Notes under the pieces: generated by a model
What the model was told of the DNA's origin: nothing
Database searches by the model: none
The model's input: the letters and a program-made list of their open reading frames with translations, nothing else
Assembly (NCBI GenBank): GCA_028641055.1
Contig: CM054060.1
Location: 164,700,416 to 164,764,415 of the forward strand
Length of the DNA: 64,000 nt
Source of the DNA: Alopecurus myosuroides
Taxonomy: Eukaryota > Streptophyta > Magnoliopsida > Poales > Poaceae
Direction of reading: 5' to 3'
Position numbers and translations under genes: made by a program
Shown here: piece by piece, positions 36,146 to 44,484 of the stretch
Position numbering within the stretch: position 1 is the stretch's first letter
How the letters are laid out: each line of letters starts with the position of its first letter

Positions 36146-37047
36146 TACCAAGATGATATGGGGTGGCCCGATCTTCTCAATGATCTCTCTTGAATTTGGT
36201 GGATGTTTTGTGGATTTTTCTGATAACTAGTGCTACACTGAGACCTCTCACTTGGATAACCCCTGTTGTCAATGCAACAACAATCAATCCCCTTGGATAT
36301 TTTCAACTACACACTCTTGCACACGTAATCAAAGATCACGAGTGGTCCTATATCCCCTTATTCCCAATGGAACAACAAGATATCACGCAACTTTGCATGT
36401 ATACTTCAAGATGAATGCTTAGCAGCAATACAATCTAGAGGCTAGGGTTTTTGGTTTAAACTTGTTCTAAGCCCTAATAGTGCGAATTAAAAGCCTTATA
36501 AAGGCTGATGGACGTCCAAGCTGCAGTTGGAGTCGTAAACAAACTAATCTCTAAGTTTGCTAACTTGACAGGACTCTATTTGAAAACTGGCAGAAAACGA
36601 CCCGTGACTTGTTTCGGTCACCACGCCTTATACGAGTCGAATCGGTACATGGGTCCAGATCCATTGGAAAGATTTTCGACTTTTCTATTCAGATTGTGCT
36701 TATTTGCGTTAATTGGAGTCCGTATGAAGAATCCGTGATCGTTTCAAATTCGGGACTTCTGCGAGTCCGAACCAAATATCTTTTTCTTGATGGCTCCACT
36801 TCCTCCCTCGCCTCCCTCGTGCTTGCCATTCTCTTCAACCAGCTTCATTGATCCACCAATGATTGTGTAATAAATAACCCTACTAATACATAAATGCATA
36901 GGCTTAGGTAGTATAACATTCTTATAAACACAACCATTACTTATTAATAGGAAAGAATTCACCTTATAATGAACATCAATGAGGCTCAATATTTCCTTCC
37001 AGCTCAAGCATGTACAATCACCATGTACCCCTATTATATCCTCATCA
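36146..37047 (-). repeat. Inverted LTR plus part of its primer-binding site
   Basis: Minus-strand reading from 37047 gives the LTR from TGATGAGG to CCCCATATCA (36154), then TCT and TGGTATC (36146). That is exactly how the 5' LTR joins its primer-binding site at 30933-30943. So the inverted segment is a copy of LTR plus PBS start, not just an LTR. It ends against the TTTAT target duplication. Confidence 0.8.
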
Positions 37048-37957
37048 TTTATCCTCGTAAAGGATATTGTGAATCATTTTACCTTTCTTCTTTAACGAAT
37101 CATTGTCATTATCATCATCATCATCACCATCATACTCATTATCGTCATCACTAGTATATTGGTGTTCAAAGTAGGAGCTACCTTTGAACCTTTAGCCATA
37201 AGGCATAAGTGAGATATAGTAGATGATGATGAATTATTACTTGAAGCACCACTTAAACCCACATCTTGTTCCATGGAATGTTGAGTTTCTTCTACATGGT
37301 TAGTAACACAAGGACTAGAGGAAATATAACCATTTTTATTACGGCAACAAGATGTATCAAGCATATCATCATAAGATTTAGTCAAGGAATTTCTACATGA
37401 TATACATGGACTATCAACACAATCATGTAAATCATTTTGGGTGCTAGATGTGTTTAAGTCCATGAACGAAGTATTGCAAAAGATAGAGATGAAGAATCAT
37501 CAACAATAAGCTCACTATCAAGATTGCAATATTTTTCACTACTCACCATATCACTATTTTGTGGCTTGCCACATGTTGGTGAAGTAGAAGAAGTTGAGAA
37601 CTCATCACGCCCAGAGGTGGAGGGAGAATAATCATTCCCACAATTTTTTGACACATCATATTTATCTTGAAGCTTGGTCCATATCTCATGAGCTTTCCAA
37701 AATGGCATGATAGACTCAAGAACTACAATGCTCACATATTTGAAAAACACATTAGTAGTTTGAGAATTGAGATATAATTTTTTCTCATCCTCTAAAGAAC
37801 AATCTAGTCCCTTTGGAGAACAAAACACCATATCTACAATTTGCTCTATATTTAGACCCATGTCCTTAAAAATATTAAGCATACTAATTTTCCAAGCATC
37901 ATAGTTTGTGTCATTGAATATAAAAGTGTCATTATGCACTAATCCCCTAAGCGGCAT
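37048..37957 (-). pseudogene. gag, N-terminal part, of pol-less Copia-type element
   Basis: Starts MPLRGLVHNDTFIFNDTNYDAW at 37957, about 40 bases after the primer-binding site. The region NYDAWKISMLNIFKDMGLN and the later FWKAHEIWTKLQDKYD are typical of Copia gag N-terminal (UBN2/DUF4219-like) domains. Frameshifts near 37455 and 37160 break it. The 3' end encodes an Asp-rich run from a CAT/ATC repeat (37105-37150), and the reading is then cut at 37052 by family A copy 2, to resume at 26485. Confidence 0.75.
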
Positions 37958-37995
37958 CCTTACTCTCTAGGCGGTGAAGCCCTATTAAGAGAGAA

Positions 37996-38010
37996 CCAGC
38001 TTTGATACCA
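37996..38010 (-). other. Primer-binding site (initiator tRNA-Met)
   Basis: Minus strand TGGTATCAAAGCTGG two bases from the LTR end, matching the 3' end of initiator tRNA-Met. It defines 38013-40373 as the 5' LTR and the element as minus-strand. Confidence 0.85.
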
Positions 38011-38012
38011 AT

Positions 38013-40373
38013 TGAAAGAACACATATGTCGCCTAGGGGGGGGGTTGAATAGGCATTTAAAAATAATTACGGTTGAGGATTTAATAAATGCGGAATAAAT
38101 CTAGTGTTTAATTTATCAAGACAAAACCTAAACAAACTAGGTTCACCTATGTGCACCAACAATTTATGCTAAACAATTCAAACAACTATGTGATAGCAAG
38201 ATATGTTACTTCAAACTCGATGGCTATCACAAACTAAATTGCATAAGTAAAGATATCGGGTATAGAAATAACCGAGACACGTGGAGACGATGATTTATCC
38301 TGAAGTTTACTTCCCAATGGAAGCTAATCTCCGTTGGAGAGGTGTGGAGTCACAATGACTCCAAGCGCCCAATGACTCACCTTATTCTCCTTGTGCCTCC
38401 ACCAATGCGGAGTGCCACGATCCACTAGGGGACCTTTGAGGGCGGTCACCGATCCCGTACAAGGTTGGGGCAATCTCTACAACTCAATTGGAGGCTGCCA
38501 ACAATATCCCGCGAGCTACGAAAACTATGAGATAGCAACAGGGGCTCGAAAACTTCCAAAGCTCCGAGGCAACAATCAACCGTCTAGGTCACTCCAAGTA
38601 CCCAAGAGGAAAAGCTCAAGGGCACTCCAAGAACCCAAGAGTAACAAGATTCTCAACCTTTCACTCGAACGAATCCTCGTAGAGAACTCAAACCGATGCA
38701 ACCTATGCAATAGCAAAAACACAAGAAGTGCTCAAATCATTCACTCTCAAATCCCACCAAAGCAACAGATGCCAATGGGGGGGAGAAGAGAGTAAGGACA
38801 AGGAAGAACTCAACAAATGAATCCACAAGATCTATATCCAAAGACTTTCCCTCACTAAGAGGAGAGATGAATTGGTGAAATAATAGATCTATATCTCCTC
38901 TCCGTTTCCCACTAGTTGGAGGCAAGAATCATGGAGGAATAGAGAGAAAGCAAACTCCAAGAGGTCAACAATGGTGGGAAAAAACTTTCTTAAAAAGTGG
39001 GAAACCATTAGGGAAGAAGACCCCTTATATAGGCCCTCAAAATCAGCATACTGGGGGCATTCTGCACGTCCCCGGCCTCCCAGGCCGGCCTCCAGACCGG
39101 CCACCTAACAGAGCCGCACGACCTCCAAGTTTCCAGAAAAGCTTATACATTAAAAACACGATATCTTTTGCATCCGGACTCTGTTTTCAGTGATCTTGGG
39201 CTCATTGAAATCGCGACAACGAGCACAAAAAGATTATGTAAATAAATATCATAGTACATCATTGGAGTATAAAACCAAATGATGGAAGTTTTGGCCTCTC
39301 TATAAAGGAACAGTCGGTAAAACATGCAATATAAAAAACGCAATAAGTTTTTCATACGGAACTCGTTTTTAATGAACTTGAGCTTATATGGAAGAAAAAT
39401 AAAAGTTCTAAAACCACACATGGAGAAAACACAAATAAGAACCAAGAAATATGATGCTGAGTATGCAATGGTTTGAGTCTCTCCGAATCATGCGATCAAG
39501 TTGCTAATATGAGAGCCCCTCTTGATCGTACGGTTATGTATCCTATAACCCGATGTCCCAACTAATGCTATGAGACCGGTAAAGTAAAAAATCTATCAAG
39601 ATCATACCTTTGCCTTGATAATTTGACTTGAGTAAGATGGTGAAGATCTTGACCTCCTCAAGATGGAACATCTTTCTTGATTTCACTTTGCTCGGTGAAA
39701 ACACATAGATTGCTCCCCCATACGTCACTATAGGAGAGGATATTTTAAGTCCATCTTCACTTGGTCATTATCTCCAAAAGAGTGGCAAGACCTAAGCATG
39801 TCATCTCTTTTATATTCTCCCCTTGGACTTGCACTTCTCAAACTTGATGACGACCATAACTTGACGTCATCCACCATGGACTATATGAAATCTTCCTTTT
39901 GATGAAAGCCCATGGAAAGATACCTAACGACACATAGATATACCACACACACACATATAATGGGTTAGAACATAAAGCTATATGAATAATTACTTACCAT
40001 ACCATGATCCAACATGGTACATCTTCTAGCTTTGTGTGTTGATCAATATTAACCATCGCTTAGCACTTTGCCTTGATCAACATTGTATCTTTTCTTCTCT
40101 CTTAATAATAATGATGTCTTGAAGGTAAAGATGAATGTTCACACAATATTATTCTTCAAAACATACTTGCAATATGCTCAACGCTCTCATGACTAAACTT
40201 GGGATATTCACATGAATAGCACCTTGGTCATCACTTGATCATCTTGAATCCAACACATGGAAATCAAGCATTGCCTATGGACAAACTCTACAAGTATAGC
40301 TCAACGATATCATTAGTACATGGTGATCGTCATCAATTACTAAAACCACACATGGGGGCACCATTCTCTTTCA
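38013..40373 (-). repeat. 5' LTR of pol-less Copia-type element
   Basis: 2361 bp; minus-strand start TGAAAGAGAATGGTG, end CATATGTGTTCTTTCA. Contains a small GGCCGG patch (39071-39110), a TATA-like CCTTATATAGG near 39030, and a CACACA run at 39945. The expected target duplication is GAGGT (40374-40378); its partner is lost with the truncated 3' LTR. Confidence 0.8.
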
Positions 40374-40920
40374 GAGGTGGAGCCTCTGCCGGAGTACGAC
40401 CCGGCGACATTTGGCCCCTCGTCATCCAAGATGGACTTCGTCCCCGACAACGCGGTCGATGCTGTCGTCGCGACCCTCTGCGAGCGCTCTGCAGCGGAGG
40501 AGGAGCTCCAGGCGTAGCGCCGCCAAAAAAACCGAGGTGAACGTTGTGCTCCTCGAGAAGGGCATTGCTGCCTCGCTCGAGGAGCAACTCTACATCGGCT
40601 CTTACGACGAGGAGTGAGCGGCGGCGCCGTTCTGTAGCCGCGCCGCCGCGACATATAGGTCAAGGCAACGGCCCCGGGTAGATCAGGGCTAGGGTTAGGG
40701 CTATGGCTAGTGCTAGTCCAGTGATCACCACCAGTAAGAATCGATGTAATCGGTGATCGTTGCCGCCTCTTTTGTATGTAAATTCGTAGCAAGATCAACT
40801 AATTTAAATATGCGGGTTCTGTTTACGGGCGCCGCTACCGACCGATCTGTTGAAACCGAAAAAACTGAAAACCGTGTTTTCAGTTCCGCGTTTTAGCGGC
40901 TCTGCTAGAGATGCTCTTCG
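40374..40920 (+). pseudogene. GC-rich gene fragment, possibly captured by a DNA transposon
   Basis: GC-rich coding-like sequence begins abruptly at the LTR boundary. One frame reads EPLPEYDPATFGPSSSKMDF and stops at TAG near 40519; another (to the TGA at 40617) ends GIAASLEEQLYIGSYDEE. The right end (about 40880-40920) reads in reverse AAGAGCATCTCTAGCAGAGCC, the style of end seen in many grass DNA transposons. I do not recognise the protein. It may be a host gene 3' end cut by the LTR or a captured fragment. Confidence 0.3.
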
Positions 40921-41958
40921 AAGTGCAGGTACATGTACATTAGGGACCCTAAAGTAAATGAAAATAACAAACCTGTCCAAAAAAATAACAATAACGACCT
41001 CAAAAAGTTTCCACGGCCTTCCTCGCCGGCTCCGATGCCGCTGCGAGCTCAAGGAGGGGCCTCCGAGGTTGAGGAAGCATCAGACGGAACCGGCTTCAAG
41101 AGAGACCACCCGTTGGTCATCGGGGTCGGCAGTCAAAACTTGGGCCACCAAGAGTGTCCACCATGGTTCTGCGGCACCAAAACTCCAATGCAATCCAAGG
41201 CCAGGATGCAAGACTCCACCCACGCCTTCTCTTCGTCGCCACCATGCCTCTCGCAAGAACAAAGCAACGCCGATGTCTGAGCTTGAACCACCAAAAACAA
41301 CCTTAATTATGGAGTAGCCAGCAGCCACCCGCTCTCCAAACACAGGAGCACCTCGGCGAGAGAAGAGACCACCAGGGAGCACCACGGAGAGAGAAGAGAC
41401 CACCAGGCAGCACTGGAAACCGCTGGAGAGATGCTGTGACGTGCTCCCGGCATGACGCTGACGACCGGCAACTTGCCTAGACACAGCTAAAATCCAGACG
41501 GCAGCACCACTGGCGAGGACTCCAGGAAGGCCCGGTCGGCAGAGAAGGACTCTCAACGGTGGCTAGCAAAGGAGGCTTGACTAACTGAGTACCTTCAGCT
41601 GGGCTCTGCCAAGATAATGCAAGTCTTTCAACCATAACTCCGCCAGCCAAGCTGAATGTGTTGCATTCGTTCAAACAAATTATAGAAACGCACACGTTTT
41701 CCAATTTAATCAACACAACTGCAGAACTATCAGCAGATGAATCGAAAATGAAAACAAATCACAGCAAAATATAATGCATGACAAGATGTTACGCTTTGAG
41801 CAAATGTCACAACGAACCACCAAAGCAGAAAATGATTCTCTTAAATCTTCTCTTAATATTTGACAGTCACCTCAAATAGATATAGGAAGTTAACTAAGAG
41901 GGTACAAGTTCAGAAACAAGCTAGGCAAAATACTTCCACAAACTCAGAAACTTGAAGC
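40921..41958. other. Gene-flanking sequence, nothing firmly identified
   Basis: 40930-41560 is GC-richer, with overlapping ORFs on both strands (for example 41080-41556 minus) and a near-duplicated word GAGAGAAGAGACCACCAGG (about 41360 and 41388). It could be a degraded retroposon; no domain is seen. 41700-41958 is AT-rich and probably holds the RPL6 3' UTR. Confidence 0.35.
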
Positions 41959-43484
41959 TTAGAAGGTCATCTCATGGGGCTTGTCGCCGTCCCTGAGAGA
42001 GAACCGGGCACTAAGATAGTTCTTGAGGTCTGGGACAGCCTCGACAGCCTTGATCAACTCAGCATCAATCACCTTCTGGTCATCCTTTTTGAAGTCAGGC
42101 AGATTCTTGGTTGCCTGCAGGTTTTACAGAGAAACCACAAGTTTCAGAGCAAAGTTTGATAACATAAGCAGAAGTATTGGATCAGAGACTAATAACGAAG
42201 AACATCATTGTTCATGGATGTACCTCCTTCTCCGTCTCAAAGAGTTCACCCTCGCTCTTCTTTGCGCGGGCCTTCTTCTCCCTCGCGAAGTACTTGTCAT
42301 CAAACTTCTCAACCTTAACACCAGAGATGTCAACCTTTGTGGATGTGGCAATGACATAGGTCTGGTTCACACGTCGAATTGGCACTCCATTGATCTTGAA
42401 GGGGCCTGAAGAGATCAGAAACGTTAGAAACTGACATGTTAATTATAAGACCATGAAACAGGTAAGTAACTAACTGGTTGCAATTGGCCATGTAAAATCA
42501 ACAGATTCCCAGATCAATGGATAGCAGCCAAACATGCAAGCGAAGAACCCTCGCACTATCAATTCAGTTCAGAAAATGACTCCCAGAAGTAGAGGACCAT
42601 TGGAACCACACACAAAAATTGTGCTAATCCGACTTCACTGTCGAAATTCTCTAGTAGAAAATGCCAAAAGACAGACTGAATACATGAGATTGTTTGATGA
42701 CCACAATAATATTGATAGCAACAGATGTTCATACAAGTCACATAATCCCATGAGAGCTATTGTAAACAATAGCATTCATCATTCAGTGTAGTTCCCGAGT
42801 CACCTTTCTAAGCACACTTTACCGACACAATCGATACAACGCCAGTGCTGCGCATAGAAAAGAGAAAACAGCAAAAAGTAAACGGTAGTAATGTTGTCGA
42901 TCAGATAAATCGACCGTACAAGCTAGAGGTAGGTAACAAAACAAGCGAGATCTTATTTTAACCACGCAAATACTCCAAGTAGCTAAGCTAGACTCTACTT
43001 CAAACAACGCATACAACAACGCTGCTGGGCTAGATTAAGGTATCAAGGAAAACAACGGTAATGCATGCGGCAGCGCAGTTTACCAGTGATGAGGAGCAAG
43101 CCAGACTTGAGCTGCTTGAGGAACACCACGCGCTTTCCCATGTACCTCCCGGCGAGAAGGATCAGCACCGTACCAGGCGTGATGGTGGACCTGCGAGCAC
43201 CAAGCAGATCGATCTCAGTATAAGAATCCACACAGGATGGAGAGAGGCAAGCCACGAGCTCCGACGCACCTGAGCTTGGTGGGTTTTGGCTTGCGGGTGC
43301 TGGCGGTGCGGGGCTTGACGTCGTCTGCGGGGTAGAACTTGGGCTCGGCGACGGCGGCGGGCTTCTCGGCCTTGGGGAAGGCTCCGCCGTTCTTGGCCTT
43401 GATGGCCCACAGACCGCGGCGGTGGTACGAGTGCGACCGCGACGCGCGCTTGATGCCCAGCGCCATCTTCGACGTCGGAGCCAT
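41959..43484 (-). CDS. RPL6: 60S ribosomal protein L6 (eL6)
   Basis: Structural protein of the large cytosolic ribosomal subunit. Four exons on the minus strand, read from the sequence: 43484-43270, 43190-43084, 42405-42224 and 42114-41959 (TAA). All introns are GT-AG and phases agree, giving 219 residues, the usual plant length. The start [20 protein letters not shown] and the basic, Pro/Lys-rich N-terminus ([16 protein letters not shown]) are typical. The KOW-like core follows: [20 protein letters not shown], then [18 protein letters not shown] and [20 protein letters not shown]; the C-terminus is [20 protein letters not shown]. The ATG is the first in the transcript region and lies about 95 bases below a TATA box. 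No breaks are seen. Upstream motifs (telo-box, site II) are those of plant ribosomal-protein genes. BRX1, another 60S factor, is the next gene upstream on the same strand. Confidence 0.96.
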
Positions 43485-43578
43485 TGGGGATACCTTGGGT
43501 CGAGGCCGGTGGGCGCTTCGGCTAGAGGAGGGAGGAGGCGGCGCAGGGGAAGAATGGGCGTGCGCGTTTGGTCGCAAG

Positions 43579-43655
43579 TTTATATGTGTGCGGCAGCGTG
43601 GAGCTGCAAACCCTAAATTTCTGGGCTGTGTAGCTGGGCTCATTGCCCAGGCCCA
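43579..43655 (-). promoter_or_regulatory. RPL6 promoter: TATA box, telo-box and site II motifs
   Basis: Plus-strand TTTATA at 43579-43584 is TATAAA on the gene strand. AAACCCTAAA (43608-43617) is a telo-box. TGGGCT occurs at 43622 and 43635, and GGCCCA at 43650; these are site II (TGGGCC/T) elements. The telo-box plus site II pair is the established signature of growth-regulated plant ribosomal-protein promoters bound by TCP and telomere-repeat factors. Confidence 0.75.
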
Positions 43656-43850
43656 TACGGCCTGTCTGTGTCATAGTGCCTTTACATAGTTATGGCCCAC
43701 TGTAAGTAGAGATCTCTTGTAAGTAAGATATCGTTCTTTTTTTTGAAATGGAAGCAAGACATAGTTAGTGCAGTGTTCACATGCCCTCTAGAAACAGATT
43801 CAAGTAATCAAGTTCCATGGTTTTTGTGCTCGTTTACGCGAAATTTATTA

Positions 43851-44007
43851 CTCCCTTGTTCACTTCTATAAGACATTTTAATTTTGATCACATACATTCT
43901 AAAATGAGTGAATTTAGACTCATTTTTAAACATATAGATTCACTCATTTTATTATGTATGTGGTTAAAATTGAAATGGTAAATAATGTGACTTATAAAAG
44001 TGAAGAG
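43851..44007. mobile_element. Stowaway-like MITE with eroded right end
   Basis: 157 bp between TA dinucleotides (43849-43850, 44008-44009). The left end CTCCCTTGTTCACTTCTATAAG pairs with the right end CTTATAAAAGTGAAGAG read in reverse, but the GGAGG part of the right terminus is missing. An internal palindrome (TGAGTGAAT ... ATTCACTCA) completes the hairpin-like form. It lies between the RPL6 promoter and the BRX1 3' end. Confidence 0.8.
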
Positions 44008-44009
44008 TA

Positions 44010-44484
44010 GTTCATCTTCTATTATTCTCAAAATAAAAAGATCATCTTCCATGACTTGACCAGATTCCCAGCGATAGCTGATGTTTCGCCTTTCATACTG
44101 GCCAACATTGTTTGTCCATTATAAGCTTCTGTCACAACGCAATTCATAGACTAGATCTGAGCAGAATACGAGGAACGATAGTGTACCGAAGCTATGCTTC
44201 TTTTGCTTGCAAAAATAACATCAGACACAAAGAAAAGGGAACACGAGAATAGACAGATGAAACACACAGCCAGTAACAAAGGCAATACTGAGGGAACACA
44301 CTCGCAAACACGAGTCGATATTGAAGCTGCTGAGTAACACCGAAATCCAGTTGTTTATGTAAATAATAGCAAGCACATGCTTTGTCATACAAGAACTACC
44401 ACACAATGGTATGCAAAATTCACTGCTTGATGCCAGCGTGAGAAGTTGAATCCTTTGCTTGAGAAGTTCATCGCTGCATCCGCA
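44010..44484. other. Intergenic sequence and likely BRX1 3' UTR
   Basis: No ORF of interest. The part next to 44485 should hold the BRX1 3' UTR and polyadenylation region; no clear signal hexamer is picked out. Confidence 0.4.

Larger units (their letters stand above)
26486..37047 (+). mobile_element. Non-autonomous LTR element, family A copy 2, with inverted right LTR
   Basis: Insertion into gag flanked by exact TTTAT (26481-26485 and 37048-37052). Order: 5' LTR 26486-30933 (split by a solo LTR), spacer TCT, primer-binding site TGGTATCAGA at 30937, leader with a Stowaway MITE, an inserted Gypsy LTR and gag (32146 to about 34770), family A coding remnants (about 34775-35660), a short plus-sense LTR start at 36073, then the whole LTR in reverse orientation at 36154-37047. 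The outer ends are therefore both LTR starts (TGATGAGG ... CCTCATCA), like terminal inverted repeats. That is abnormal for an LTR element and is treated in the findings. Confidence 0.8.
14666..40373 (-). mobile_element. Large pol-less Copia-type element (gag only), nested host
   Basis: One minus-strand element read right to left: 5' LTR 38013-40373; primer-binding site 37996-38010; gag 37957 to 37048, continuing 26485 to 26350 and 21711 to about 20520 across two insertions; non-coding interior to 15127; polypurine tract; truncated 3' LTR 14666-15126. Removing the TSD-flanked insertions at 26486-37047 and 21712-26349 rejoins gag at both points, which proves the order of nesting. No protease, integrase or reverse transcriptase is visible in the 5 kb after gag. 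It therefore resembles a terminal-repeat-with-gag (TR-GAG) element of Sirevirus type: CTCCCCC (minus-strand GGGGGAG) tracts recur at 15131, 15291, 15666, 19131, 19941 and 20143. Confidence 0.75.

Noticed and set aside
26486..37047. Reading the inverted ends as a DNA transposon with terminal inverted repeats
   Set aside because: The ends are an LTR with an adjacent tRNA-Met primer site, and the same LTR occurs normally oriented after a polypurine tract at 6442.
37092..37160. CAT/ATC-rich run as a possible CRISPR-like or regulatory repeat
   Set aside because: It is a simple trinucleotide repeat encoding an acidic stretch of gag.
40680..40720. AGGGTTAGGG-like words as interstitial telomere repeats
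   Set aside because: Only one or two imperfect units (also near 31130), with no TTTAGGG array.
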